64,000 nt of DNA from Macrosoma leucophasiata (Eukaryota > Arthropoda > Insecta > Lepidoptera > Hedylidae): contig JAWQUS010000017.1 of the NCBI GenBank assembly GCA_036365455.1, positions 11,842,001 to 11,906,000 on the forward strand, given 5' to 3'. A model generated the notes under the pieces. It did not search any database and was not told the DNA's origin. It saw only the letters and a program-made list of their open reading frames with translations. Within the stretch, counting starts at the first letter, position 1, and the number at the start of each line of letters is the position of its first letter. Below are positions 29,188 to 40,887 of this stretch, in pieces. The translations under genes were made by a program, and so were the position numbers.

Positions 29188-30092
29188 TAATAGCTTAAGA
29201 GACAAACAAACAAAACAATCTAATCGACTTTATAATATAAGTACAGATAAATGAGATGTTTGTGCTCCTGATAAAACTGTGAATTCGCATTTAAGGTTTT
29301 GGCTGTTTGCCATCGGAGTAAAGGTGAAAGTGTGTCTAGTGACGTCTATCTAGTTGAGTAAATGTTCACATAATTTTGTGGTGCTCCTTGACATTGGGAT
29401 GTTTTGACGCTATACCTCCGGCTTCATGTAACTAAATACCTATCCATTAAGTATTTTTATGTCTTAATGTGATGTGAACAAGCCAGAACAAGTAGGTATA
29501 TAGTTCACGTTGGTGGTAAATAAATATTGTAACCTATAAAAACTCGATCAATGTAGATGCGTTACTTCTAAGGCCTGCATTCAAACTGAATACGATAAAC
29601 GTGACTAGCTTAGAAAATTAATTCTACTCTTTTACGCTCTACTACTTATCAAAAAGTAAAACCGTTATGTATTAAGTATATTAACTAACCCAGATGCCTA
29701 CCTTCTTTAACTACAGTTCACAGTCTAAGGAACGTTACTGTGTTAACTATCAATATCTATTCAGTAACGTAAAAAAATCCTGCCATTTTTTATAATGTCT
29801 AACCTGTTGACAGAGTTGTAGAAGCTAGAATTCAAAATAGTTGGTAATTCCTAAAATTTTGACGACAATAGGTACGCATTTAATGTCTGTGTGGCACTAA
29901 TGTGCTGAAACAAATATTTTTTTTTCAGCGTTTCTCTTGGATTCGAAATCTAGTTGAATATATTGATTCAGGTTAATTGTATAACCTTTCCTCCTAATGA
30001 AAAAGGGCACAAGTTAGTAATAGTTAAACTAAGCTTTCAATGAGCCTGTATTTACGAGGGTTCAGGAGTTAAATCTTATGAGCATATTATTA
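29188..30092. other. Unassigned stretch
   Basis: Only a 38-base SINE A scrap near 29545 (CAATGTAGATGCGTTACTTC). Nothing else recognised. Confidence 0.45.
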
Positions 30093-30252
30093 TCATTTAT
30101 AATATAAAAATAAGTCGGGTTTTCCTTCCTGACGCTATAACTTCAGAACGTACGAACCGATTTCCACGGTTTTGCATTCGTTGGAAAGGTCACGGGAAAA
30201 TTCAGGATTATAAAACGACCGCCACGCGGGCAAAGCCGCGGGCAACAGCTAG
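30093..30252 (+). mobile_element. Non-autonomous Helitron H1, copy d
   Basis: A|TCATTTATAATATAAAAATA start; CACGCGGGCAAAGCCGCGGG hairpin; CAGCTAG|T end. It has lost about 10 bases after the GGAAAGGTC string relative to copy a. Confidence 0.85.
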
Positions 30253-30834
30253 TTATATTTATAAACATGAATAAACAAAACGTTTCATGTTGCGTTTGAG
30301 TACTTAAAGGATCATTGCTGGTTGTTTTGTTTTGATTGATGAACAATTTTACAAATACTTATGTTTAAAGAACAAAATTATTTAATGTTAAGAGAGGGTA
30401 AGCAAGCATATAGTTCTCATTTGTACGAAGTACGAACGGCACTCTACATAAAGTTAAAAGTAATAACAGAAGACCAGTTGCCTCTCAGCCAAAAATAATG
30501 CAGTTGTACCGCACATTACCTACCCAGAATACAGTTGAAGAATACTGTTTTGTGACTTGTATTACGTATTATCCTTTCCAGTAAGCCGAGATTTGGGTAC
30601 ACTGACCTTTTAGGCTTAGAACCCTTTGCGATCGCCTATTAATTTTTATAGGCTATCGCAAAGAGTGCCTATTAATTATATTACCCGGTGAAGTACGACG
30701 AAGTAGTATAAGACCATCTCGAGATAAGTCGCCTATATACACTCAAATAAAATAAGATAGATAGACAGGTAATGCGGCAAATTATGACAGTGGCAAACGA
30801 CATGATGTGGCCATTTACAATAAGTATTTTTTAT
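30253..30834. other. Unassigned stretch with a fold-back at 30624-30663
   Basis: AT-rich, with no gene. The fold-back pairs CTTTGCGATCGCCTAT with ATAGGCTATCGCAAAG (one mismatch) across eight bases. Confidence 0.5.
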
Positions 30835-30930
30835 TGGTTGACAGACAACAAGCAGGCACCTGGTTGAAAGTATTCACCATCGCCTACAAACATTTGCAAC
30901 ACCAGGAGTTCAGTTTCGAAGAGCTGAAGG
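30835..30930 (-). mobile_element. LINE/SINE 3' tail fragment
   Basis: GACAGACAACAAGCAGGCAC, TTCACCATCGCCTACAAACA and TTTGCAACACCAGGAG are the reverse complement of the LINE tail at 43010-43130, diverged. The 66-codon frame across it (30807-31007) is not a gene. Confidence 0.55.
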
Positions 30931-31080
30931 AACACCTCTATGGAATTTTCGTACCACAATTGCATGTTTTGCAGAAAAATAAAGGAAAAACGGAACGGCA
31001 GCGCTGAATACTGTCATTCAGCAGATACCTACATTAAGTAATACTCACGAGCTTTGTAAAGCTACCGCCAGTACTTTTAA

Positions 31081-31305
31081 TACGTTATGAAGGTGGCTAA
31101 TAAGCTTGCAGTTAACATGGAAGGTGGCCATTGCAGCCTACAGACATCTTCGCATAATCCAGAGGTCAAAATGCAGATGCGTTGCCAACTGAAATGTCGG
31201 TTTTTTACTTATACGAGAGAAAACTAAACACCACCATTTAAAGGCAGACAGATGAGGTAATACACTGGTACACGAGCTCCGGCACTGAAGTTCTACCATC
31301 ATATT
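31081..31305 (-). mobile_element. SINE family A, diverged copy A13
   Basis: Keeps TCAAAATGCAGATGCGTTGC and AGTTCTACCATCATA. About 70% alike, one of the oldest copies. Confidence 0.6.
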
Positions 31306-31698
31306 TTTAAATTATTATCTTGTCAGGGTTAAGTTATTCAACCCGTTGCCTCATACCCTAGCAACCCCAATCGATGAGTGTAAGTATCTACGGAACCCTA
31401 ATAAATCTATTTGACCGCTCTTCATTAATTTGCCTCCTGTCAAGTCCCTATCTGAAATTGTTGATGTTTTGCACATGTTTGTGGCAGAATTTATTGGGTC
31501 AATCATTTGCGGATTAAAAAGTTGTATGGGTAGAATATAAGCTTTTTGATAACGTGTGTGAATAAAGTTTGATAAATGGTACAGACAAGAGTAATAATGG
31601 TAAGATGATCTAATTAATGTACCTATTACTTATTATTTTTATAACAAAAAACTTATTATTAGTTGTGATTTTAAGACAACCATTTAAACCTTAATAAG
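31306..31698. other. Unassigned stretch
   Basis: Nothing recognised. Confidence 0.5.
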
Positions 31699-31748
31699 TT
31701 TTTAGGGATCCGTAGTAAACAAAGAACCCTTATAAATTCGCCATGTCC

Positions 31749-31783
<35 letters not shown>

Positions 31784-32327
31784 CGTAGTTTAGCGCAAAA
31801 ACTATTGGTACTAGAGACTTGAAATTTGGCACAAGTATACAACTTAATCACGCCGACAAAGTGGTAGAATAAACACATAAAAACAATTAGGGTAACCTTA
31901 GGGTACATGTAACGCGCGGATCGTTTTTGCATAAAGTGTGAGGTATCGTTGGATAGGTCTTTCAAAAATATGATGCATGTCTGAACATCATTTTTCGATC
32001 AAGTAAACAGTTCGTGAGTTATTAAGCTTTAAAGTGCAAATTTTCGTTAGAGTCAAGTGTCAAGCCCCCCCTACCAACTAAACGGTTGTTGTCAGAAATT
32101 CAAACGTTACGGCAATAGTAGATATATTTATCGAAATTAAAAGGAAAACTATCACACTTAAGTTGGCCTTGCAAGTTTGCGAGTAATAGTTGACCAAATG
32201 TATTTTTCTCGAAAATTTCAAACAACTCCATATAAAATATTTAGTTACTTGTTTAATTACATCTCTTACTCTGTAACTACGGAACCCTACAATGCGCGTG
32301 ACCCGACACGCACTTGACTGGTTTTTT
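31699..32327 (+). repeat. Dispersed element family E, complete copy E2
   Basis: Runs from TTTTTAGGGATCCGTAGTAA through a (CTGT)n tract to CGGAACCCTACAATGCGCGT-like and GACACGCACTTGACTGGTTT. The terminal GGATCCGTAG/CGGAACCCT strings suggest short imperfect inverted ends. SINE A12 begins within its last T run. Confidence 0.75.
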
Positions 32328-32607
32328 TAATCTAATGAAGGTAGCAAACAAGCATGCAGCACTTGCATTGATGTTAAGTGATGACTACAGCCTATACACA
32401 CCCACACAAAGACCAGAGGTCAAAACGAAGATGCGTTGCCACCCCAGAAACCTTAGTTGTCATGTCTCTGTGCTAGTTATTACGTGGTTATACAATACCA
32501 TCCAACCGGAATATGATAGTGCTGAACACTACCAATGAGCGGCAGATAGATTAGATAATGCGGTGTTGCCTACGCCCTCGAGCTCCCACATTGGAACTCT
32601 ACCACCT
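32324..32607 (-). mobile_element. SINE family A, copy A12
   Basis: Minus orientation; its T-rich tail merges with the last bases of E2. Moderately diverged (GTGTTGCCTACGCCCTCGAG). Confidence 0.72.
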
Positions 32608-32751
32608 CTATCTATTCTATCTAGGTTTTTTTTTTAAATAGTCTGTTTCTTTACACTGTCATGGGTACATGAGCAATAGATTGAAATAAAGCACATTTTC
32701 TTCGCGTAATTTAATTTTTCAAGTAATTTATATTTATAGCATAGGCAAGCG

Positions 32752-33075
32752 CGCATGGCCCCGCGGCTGGTGTAGGTCGTAAGCGATCTACTCGGTTAAG
32801 CTATACGGGCGCGGTCGGGTGTGTGATGGGTGACCGCTAGTGGTAAATTGAAATGCGCGCTTCGGAGGGCACGTTAAGCCTTCGGTCCCGGTTCCTATAG
32901 ATAGATAGCAGTCGTTAAACCTTGTCGGAGGCCTTATGGGCGGTTTGAAAACATCCGGCAGCCGCTTGGTCACTAAACCCGCATTAGAGCAGCGTGGTGG
33001 AGTAAATTCCTGGCCTCCCCCAAAAAAGGGGAGAGACTCGTGCCCAGCAGTGGGACGTATAAAGGATTGCCATTA
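32752..33075 (+). mobile_element. 5S-derived SINE family C, full-length copy C5
   Basis: Starts GCAAGCGCGCATGGCCCCGC; 5S-like CGGTTAAGCTATACGGGCGC and GTGATGGGTGACCGC; tail ends GGGACGTATAAAGGATTGCC with ATTT units. It lacks about 20 bases around CGTATCTCC present in C2. Confidence 0.82.
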
Positions 33076-33118
33076 TTTATTTATTTTATCATTTATCACC
33101 GACTTGCACTTTTTTAGG

Positions 33119-33425
33119 TTTTTTAGAGTTCCGTAGTAAACAACGAACCCTTATAGTTTCGCCATGTCCGTCCGTCGGTCTGTCTGTCTGTCCGTCCGTC
33201 CGCGGATTAACGCAACGTTAGGGCAATAGTTACTACATATAACGAAGTTTAAAGGAGGAAAACTATCACACTTAAGTCATTTTTAAAAGTTTGGGAGTAA
33301 CAGTCGACCAAATGTATTTTACTCGAAAACTCCGTAGAAAATACAGTTTTTTTTTCAATACATTATTAAAACCTAAAAGCTACGGAATCCTGCGCATGGT
33401 CCGACACGGACTAGGCTGGTTTTTA
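33119..33425 (+). repeat. Dispersed element family E, internally deleted copy E3
   Basis: Both ends match E2, but about 310 internal bases are missing at about 33206 (GATTAACGCAA|CGTTAGGGC). Confidence 0.72.
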
Positions 33426-33962
33426 TATAGTAGGTAGGTAAAAATATCCAGTTCACTTTAACCTCCATGTCAAGGAGCAGCAGGTATTTAAAATGGATCA
33501 ATTATAAAGGAAATCTAAAATTGAGTCATTACTAATCCTTAATTGGGTAATAACCCAATTTGAGATTACCTCAGCCGCATACGGAAGGAACCCAAATCCG
33601 GTCCAATAACTATATTGCGCTATTCCAGCTAAAATCAATTATAAAACCATTAAAATTAAAAGGAGATTATGTACGACCCGTTTTGCTGGTTATAAATCTT
33701 ATAGAATTTATATATGTGATAATTTTAGGTTTTCACACTTCGAATTGAAAAACAGAACCCTTTTTGGATAATTCATGGGCGGCGTAAGTGGCGTAGCGTG
33801 CCTTGGCGGAGCCCCGTATAAAAAATAGTTTGGGAGCCCTTTTAGGGATCAACATTTTCTCTCGCTAGCGAAAAAAAAGACTTTGGCTCTGCGTGTGAAA
33901 TACAAGTTCGAAAGACTGGACGGAAGCGCGAGCAAAAAAAATTGGATATTTCCCTCCGAATT
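33426..33962. other. Unassigned stretch
   Basis: A small hairpin AATTGGGT/ACCCAATT near 33541. 33780-33860 is GC-richer (GCGTAGCGTGCCTTGGCGGA) and may be a repeat fragment. Confidence 0.35.
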
Positions 33963-33985
33963 GGGGGGGGGGGGGGGGGGGGGGG
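33963..33985 (+). repeat. Poly-G run of 23
   Basis: Uninterrupted G homopolymer. Length may be affected by sequencing error. Confidence 0.9.
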
Positions 33986-34389
33986 AGTCAAGAAATCCTT
34001 ATACTCGTAGTTTAGCCGTTCGTTAATTTCTTTTACTCTCTAATCTGGGAATCGAATCCGAGATCTTTTATCAAACCAGCGAGGGGATTTAGTGAAAAAT
34101 AAACAAAACAGAGTAAATAAAATCAGTTAAATGCGTGGTTTCAAATATTTAAAATAGAATTAGGTCATTTAACCGTATCGTCAGTATTTGTTATTTAACG
34201 AACTGATGCATCAGCAAACTACATAATCTGTTCACAAATCAACTTTCGGGCGACTTATTTGCTCGGACTTAATTAGTTTATCGTTCACAAATATAATGCT
34301 ATATATTTTTTTGGCAAAGTGTTATACATTTCAAAGAATTGCTTAATTTTATTGGAATAACACATGTGAGTTAAATTTTATAAAATTTT

Positions 34390-34495
34390 GACTTCAGGAG
34401 GGGCTTGAACCGGCTAGACTAGAGATCCCAGTGGCCTTCTGGGATCTCTTCAGGCTTTCTAGGCCATCCGCTCTTCGAACTGTGCCACCGAAGTC
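34390..34495 (-). pseudogene. tRNA-Ser(AGA)-like sequence with extended variable arm
   Basis: Minus strand, 106 bases. Ends GACTTCG/TGAAGTC pair as an acceptor stem. A 7-base loop CTAGAAA closed by GGC/GCC gives anticodon AGA, and GGTTCAAGCCC is B-box-like. In place of the usual serine variable arm stands a perfect 11-bp hairpin (AGAGATCCCAG/CTGGGATCTCT). The T-stem pairs poorly. Probably a tRNA-derived repeat or pseudogene. Confidence 0.5.
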
Positions 34496-35754
34496 CACAT
34501 CTGACTGTCGAATTTTTCCTTCACATTGATTGTATTGCCTTGGGGTGGCAGTAGCGACATCTATTGCTAACAATGCTTGGCAACCGATACAACAAATCTT
34601 TCAGTTTTTTCAGTATTTACCTGTGTGTTGTACAATCTTCTTTCTGTATTTGGTAAAAAGAAATGAAAAAAAAAAAGAAAAATATTTAATGTACAGACAC
34701 TCGATTTTTACTGTCTTATTATATGTATAGATTAAATACCCCACCTTTTGCTTTTGTCTTATATATATTGATTTGAACCACACTAATTTATTTCTACGAT
34801 TTTTTCTCGGTGCCACTTAGGATACCTACGTAGGAACCTAAGATAGGTACTCCGCATTCTGTTTATTCAAATAATCGAGATGAATTGCGGAATATTTATT
34901 CATAAACAGAAGTTTTGAAAGAAGCCGTATGGTATAGCATCTGGGGTGGATTATATTCACTTTACTGGTTTCAAAGACGTTTTAAAGTATAACCATTTAC
35001 GGCAAACAATTCTTCAAGTTTAATACAGAGATATCTATATTTCAGTTCCAAACAAAACAAACCAGTGGATTTTGGCGAGGCATGAAGTCAGTCTTGGAAT
35101 TCATCGCGGAACCCCGCTTCGGGGGTATAATAACAAACGTAATAAAAACTTTCCAAGATAAATATTAGAGTTGTGGAGTTTTTGCATTTACAGAGAAGTC
35201 GAAGATAATAAGGGACGGTTCTTCATGAATATCCCATTCTTAATGTTAACTGGATATTGAAACAATAAAGGGTTTGTTTTTGTTATGATAACATTACCGT
35301 TCGTCGGTTACATTGTCGAATGCTTATTCGGATATATTCAGTGAAATCTTTTCTTAATAGACAGGTTCGTGTGGTGGTTACAATTTGGGTGGGTAGTAAC
35401 TGAAGAGAGCTCATGTTTAAATGGGCGGTATATCGAAAACCCATTGGTGTAATTTGAGGCGAACCAAATCGACATTGTCGCTAAGCGATTCAATCCTGCG
35501 CGACCGTTTCGGAACCTACATGTTCATTTTAGTCTAAGATACGGTATTATAAATATTATTATAACGTCGGCGTAGAAAAATAATTAAAATTTAGCGATTT
35601 TGAGTTTTAAGATTTTCAAATCATTATGCACACAATTGAGCCTCACAACTACGAATAATAATGGAATGGGTCACTTCCACGGTATATTTTAAATCTGCCG
35701 TGCTATTAAAAAGCTGCCGTAAGCCTAGGTGAACAAAAAACTAATTATACATTT
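34496..35754. other. Unassigned AT-rich stretch
   Basis: No gene or repeat shared with the window found. Confidence 0.5.
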
Positions 35755-36435
35755 TTCATAAACCGTATCCTGTTCTATTTGAATATAAGCGATTTTACGC
35801 AGTGTGTTCGCGTCAAGTTTCGACCAATAGTAATTTGATTAAGTATGTAAAGTGATTATTGAACGTGACCGATTGTAGTGGTTCTGTACTCGAAAAACTA
35901 TAACACGATGTGCTCTGCGATCGTTTATTCACTAACGACCGATCGAATTCGATGACTTGATTCACTTGGTGGACTTGGTCAGTGTTATGAATAACGATAA
36001 ATAGTTAAAACAAATAGCTTCATCAGCTAGCGCCGAGTCCCCGGTGGCTATAGTGAGCTGTGACCTTTACTCAGCACGTCGCTTTCATAGTTTCGAAGAA
36101 CTGAATTCAAACGTGTAACGTGTTAATAACACTCATTTTTTACTGGTGGTTGAGTTCCAAACATGTTACGATAAAAAAAAAAAATGAGGATACAAGTTTC
36201 GTAAACCGTGTCCTGTACTATTAGAATTTAAGCGATTTTACACGGATGTTCATGTCAGAGTCGCACGTGGGTCAGAGGGTTCGCGTCAATTTTCGACCAA
36301 TAGTCATTTGATTATGTAAAGTGAAGTTGATTGTAGTGGTTCTGTACTCGAAACAGAATAACAGTATGTGGTCTGTGATCGTTTATTTACTAGTGGCCTA
36401 TCTAATTGGATTCGTAGTATGGACTTGTTTTCGAA
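35755..36435 (+). repeat. Local direct duplication (two units)
   Basis: 35755-35985 and 36190-36435 share AAGCGATTTTAC, TTCGACCAATAGT, TTGTAGTGGTTCTGTACTCG and GATCGTTTATT in order. The second unit has a 25-base insertion. 36040-36110 between them resembles 21525-21610. Confidence 0.75.
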
Positions 36436-36465
36436 AGTGACTAAATTCTGTTATTGGTAGATATC

Positions 36466-36755
36466 TACTGGTGGTAGAGCTCCAGTGACGGAGCTCGCGG
36501 TGTAGGCACCACCGCATTACCTAATATACGACTTGCCGCTACATGGTAGTGTTCAGCACTATCGTGTTCTGGTCAGATGATAATGTACGGCCTTGTAATT
36601 TCCGGCACAGAGGCATAACACCTTAGGCCTCAGGAGTAGTAACGCATCTGCATTTTGACTTTAGTCTTTGTGTGGGTGTCTATAGGCTGCAGTCATCACT
36701 TAACATTAATGTGAACTGAATGATTGTTTGCCACTTCTATTACATAAAAAAAAAT
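36466..36755 (+). mobile_element. SINE family A, copy A3
   Basis: Full length, with (AAAT)n after the poly-A. The GCGGTGTAGG string lacks three bases relative to A1. Confidence 0.75.
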
Positions 36756-36788
36756 ATATAAATAAATAAATAAAATAAATAAACAATT

Positions 36789-36905
36789 ACTACCGATTCG
36801 AGGGCGTAGGCACTACCGCATCACCTATTTTACTTGCCGCTTAATGGTTGTATTCGGCGCTATCGTGTTCCGGTCAGGTGGTAATGAACTGCTCTGTAAT
36901 TTCGC
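36789..36905 (+). mobile_element. SINE family A, 3'-lacking fragment A4
   Basis: Head and centre only (GGGCGTAGGCACTACCGCAT, GTGTTCCGGTCAGGTGGTAA). It starts right after the tail of A3. Confidence 0.68.
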
Positions 36906-38526
36906 CTTCGGACTCTTTTAACCCACATGTTTGCCTTTACCAACAGAAAAAGTGTCCATTCAATTCGACCTCCTTTATATGTCCCATCGGAAATTAAATT
37001 TTGTACAGTAAGATCCAAAATTGTTTTCATAAATTTATTTATCTAAGGAAATGCTGCCGTAACTTCCTACAACTTAACCTCGCACGTGGATTACTCAAAG
37101 TAGTTGGTTGAGGTAAATGCTTGCATTCAAAGATACCCTTCGCCGCCGTCGATTCATGTGTTAAGTTTTATCGCATGTGGCAAGTCTATTGTCGTCTCAT
37201 TGCCAAACTCCGAGGATTGGTAATGCAACCATAATTTTCTTTCGAAATAAGCCAACTGTAAATAAAGCAAAAACTATAGGTAGTAGATCCCCTAATAATT
37301 AAAAGAAGTTTAGAATGTCACGATGTGATAGTTCACGTGGATGTTAAGTGATGTCTGTAGCCTATAGTTAGGTCCTGTGTTCGGATGATAATCGATAGTC
37401 CAGAGAGTTAACTTTTTTTAGAAGATTATACAGCTCCTATTGTTTATAAGACAGAAAGAACACCTCTCTAATCGTAAGGCAACAGAAAGTTTTACTCCAC
37501 CATTAAGGTACGGTAGGGTAAGACATTTACAATACGGTGGATAGTAATATAGTAGTGCTTACTTCTCCGCTCATAATAGTAAAACTATATGAAATCATCT
37601 TGTAATGAAATGGGGTTGAACTGCAACCCCATTTTACAATAAATGAAAATGTATTTGAAAATTAATTACACATCCCTTACCCACCTTAATCCGTTTTGTG
37701 CCAGCGATGCTTCCTCCACATGAAAAATGGTATCACAGCAATGAACAATTTGTTATTATAATGTTTCGTATTCTGAGCCGCTCGCCACTATAGATGCGTA
37801 ATTTATAACGCACGTCACAACCTTCGTATTGTTAGGTATAATACGATGAGGAGTGGAATGTAATTTGTTTCAGCCAAACGTAATATGTTTCGTGACGTAT
37901 AAAGGTACACGGTTAACGTTGGGCACACTTGTATGTATTGCAAAATGCTGCTGTTATTTCAATAGCGCGATTCGAGTCAACCGTCCTTTTTAGTTCTTGT
38001 GCGTCCCAATAGATGGCGTTGATACCTTTTTTTTCAATATGCACGTTTGAATTATGAGTTCTTTATAATACCAGAAATTATTCAGAAAAGTAGCGTAGTT
38101 ATTTTTATTATATAATACGGAGCGGTACGATAGTGTAAAATGCTCGTATTCTGAGTCTGTGTATCGCAGAAGGAAAATAGCCCAAGTTCTAAATACTGCA
38201 GGAAGCCATAAGTAAATTTTGTTTCAAAAGAATGTGAAAACGTTTGATAGATAGAAGGGTAAGGGTAAGGCATTATGAGTTTTCCTGTTCTGAGTCGCAC
38301 TCCACTACCGATTTATAACGTACATCACGACCTTTATACGGTTAGGTATAATAGATAAAAGGTGGAAAGTAATTTGTTTCATCTGACCGTAATATTTTTC
38401 ATGGCGTAAAAAGGTAAATGGACGCTGAAATGTATGGGATGTATGACAATTATAACTACTTTGTTTTTATATTCATTAAATAATATCACCCGTCACCCCG
38501 TTTCGTCAGTAGGTATAGAAAAAAAA
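36906..38526. other. Unassigned stretch
   Basis: No gene. One perfect hairpin AAATGGGGTTG/CAACCCCATTT at 37608-37634. 37780-37880 and 38290-38400 share TATAACGYACRTCACGACCTT-like and GTAATWTKTTTC-like strings, a weak local duplication. Confidence 0.4.
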
Positions 38527-38598
38527 ACTTCGGTAGCTTAGTGGTAAAGCGGCTGGACTGGTTATCCTGAGGTTGCAGGTTCGATTCCTGCCCGAAGT
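38527..38598 (+). tRNA. 72-nt tRNA-like cloverleaf, anticodon position GGT
   Basis: Perfect 7-bp acceptor stem (ACTTCGG/CCGAAGT), D-arm GCTT/AAGC, perfect 5-bp T-stem (GCAGG/CCTGC) around TTCGATT, A box TAGCTTAGTGG (38534-38544) and B box GGTTCGATTCC (38578-38588). A pol III stop, TTTTT, is at 38603-38607. The anticodon stem CTGGA/TCCTG has one mismatch, the loop CTGGTTA gives GGT, and position 37 is T. GGT is not a normal eukaryotic threonine anticodon, so this may be a tRNA pseudogene or SINE head. A related fragment lies at 59846-59885. Confidence 0.45.
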
Positions 38599-38685
38599 AA
38601 AATTTTTCTTTCCCATTTTTCTTTATTTTCTAAAGTTCACTCGCATGTGTTATTGCGAAAAATTAAAATATTACAGGTATAGAAA

Positions 38686-40360
38686 AGCTTAATATTATGC
38701 ATCTGAGGCCACTAAAATTCTCACATCATAAAAGTGGTCCCGGCGATGCTATAAAAGTGATCATTTATTTTTACGACGATTGATCCCTGGGTTAATAATT
38801 GCGTCGTCATAATTTTATCGAATATCTCAACATTTCGCTGGTTCTTTGTGATGTCTTTTCCACTTGTTACATTCGAGTAAGTAGGTAAAGTATTTTCAAT
38901 GATAATTTAAGGACTCGTGTACTATTACAATATTTTCCTTTCATCTTATGTATTTGCTCGTAAATATTGGCCCGGGATTTGGTTCACATGAGCCTTTACG
39001 TAGTGTTTTGAAACGAGTTGTATTTCATTTTGGTATTTTTATCTGTGATAAGTATGTATACCTACATGTATGTTTAATTAAGTCTCACTGCATTTTTTAT
39101 AGTTTATAAAAAAGCCAGAATTGAATATTGAAATTCATTTGACGATAAATTAGTCAAATTTCAACAGGTTTGAAGATCCCTGATACACTCTTAGAAATAA
39201 GATATTTTATTTTTAAGGTCAAATAAATGCATTGATTAATTTGTTAAAGTAGACAAATTAAGCAATGCATAAATTTATTATTTCCATGTACATACTAATT
39301 AAGAAGTAATTATTAGAATTTTGAATCTTGTATCTTAGCTAAAAGTAGGATACTGGAGATATTCTTTTCAAATTGACACTTTCCACTTTAATCAGAACAA
39401 TTTTAATTAAGTTATTTGTCTTGGAATGATTTGAATATTATGTACATTAAATAACACATTTGTCACTTGTTAGTTTTGAGTAGGTAAAGTATTTTCAATT
39501 ATAATTTAAGAAGTTGTGTACTGTTAGAAGATTTTCCTTTCAACTTATGCATTTCATAAGTTGAAAGGAAAATCACAAAAATATTGGCTCGGGATATGTT
39601 TCACATGAGTCGGAAGGTTTTCAACCGGATTGTATTTCATTTAGGTATTTTTATCTATAGGTATTGCATGTTTAATAAAGTTCCATTAGTCCATTACAAT
39701 TTCATCAGTTTATAACCCAGCCAGATTTGAACTGTGAAGAGGGAATAAGATATTTTTACTAACACCACATACTGGAGGCTTTCTTATCAAATTGACATTC
39801 GACATTATACTTAGAACGCTTCGACACTATACTTAGTCCAAGTTATCTTGGAATTATTCATCTGTTTTGCAGTTGATTTAAAACTTATTGAGACGACGAG
39901 AGTTAACTTTAAGATTAAAATTTCAATAGGTAAACAGATTCTAATGTATCTTATCGTCAAACATCCCGTTCCCATCTCGCCAGTAAAGATAAGCTGAATA
40001 TTATGCATCTGAGGCCACTGAAATTCTCACATCATAAAAATGGTCCCGACGATGCTATAAAATTGATCATTTATTTTTACGACATCTGATCCCTGGGTTA
40101 ATAATTGCGTCGTCATAATTTTGTCGAATATCTCAACATTTCGCTACCGGTTGTTTGTGATGTCGTTTCCATTTTGTTACCTACTTTCGAGTAGGTGAAG
40201 TATTTTCAATGATAATTTAAGGACTCGTACCTACTATTAGAAGATTTTCCTTTCAACTAATGCATTTGCCCGTAAATATTGGCCCGGGATTTTGTTTACG
40301 TGTCTTTATGGAGTGTTTAGAAACAAATTTTATTTCGTTTGATATTATATTCATGTTTTA
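38686..40360 (+). repeat. Local tandem array, three units
   Basis: Unit 1 (38686-39058) and unit 3 (39990-40355) share TATTATGCATCTGAGGCCAC, GATCCCTGGGTTAATAATTG and AAATATTGGCCCGGGATTT. A partial unit 2 (39465-39700) shares GAGTAGGTAAAGTATTTTCA and ATTTTCCTTTCAACTTATGC. Spacing is about 650 bases. Non-coding. Confidence 0.85.
39530..39574. repeat. Perfect 20-bp fold-back in tandem unit 2
   Basis: GATTTTCCTTTCAACTTATG and its exact reverse complement are separated by five bases (39550-39554). Units 1 and 3 have no second arm. Confidence 0.92.
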
Positions 40361-40374
40361 TGTTAACTGACGAC

Positions 40375-40425
40375 CCGGTTAGTCCAGCGGTGTGAGACGA
40401 CCGTCTGATTCGAAGGTTCTGAAAA
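40375..40425 (+). mobile_element. tRNA-derived SINE family B, head fragment B3
   Basis: GACCCGGTTAGTCCAGCGGT (A box TAGTCCAGCGG), then GTGTGAGACGACCGTCTGAT and TCGAAGG. It stops before the B box and shows what the 5' half of B1/B2 looked like. Confidence 0.68.
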
Positions 40426-40534
40426 TATAAAAATGTATGAACTTTTTGGTCTGTTTGTTCGTGAAACGATTATACTATAACATTATTTGTTATGCGTAAT
40501 ATGAACTGAAATTCTGTATTCTGTGATTCTGATG

Positions 40535-40650
40535 TGCTGGTGGTAGAGGTCCTGTGGTTAAGCTCATGGGCGTTGCCTAATCTCCATATCGCGAAATGTT
40601 ATGTTTAGTTCAGGTGGCAATGTACCGATCCGTAATTTACGCTATGGTAG
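40535..40650 (+). mobile_element. SINE family A, diverged head A14
   Basis: TGGTGGTAGAGGTCC and TTCAGGTGGCAATGTACCGA; about 70% alike. Confidence 0.5.
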
Positions 40651-40887
40651 AAAAGTAACATTTAACGTGAGACATGTTAAATGCCTCCAATTTTTAAGGA
40701 CAGTTTATGGGCTTATAAGTTACTATTGGGGAACTGGACGCTTGATCACACAGGCACCTTAAATGATGGTAATAAAAGCAATATTTTGATAAGTGCAGAG
40801 TTCTCGGACTGTAAACATTACATGGGTTCAATAAAACCTAACTGGCGAATTACAAATGTACGTTAGGGTTGTTCAGGAAGTGATTAT

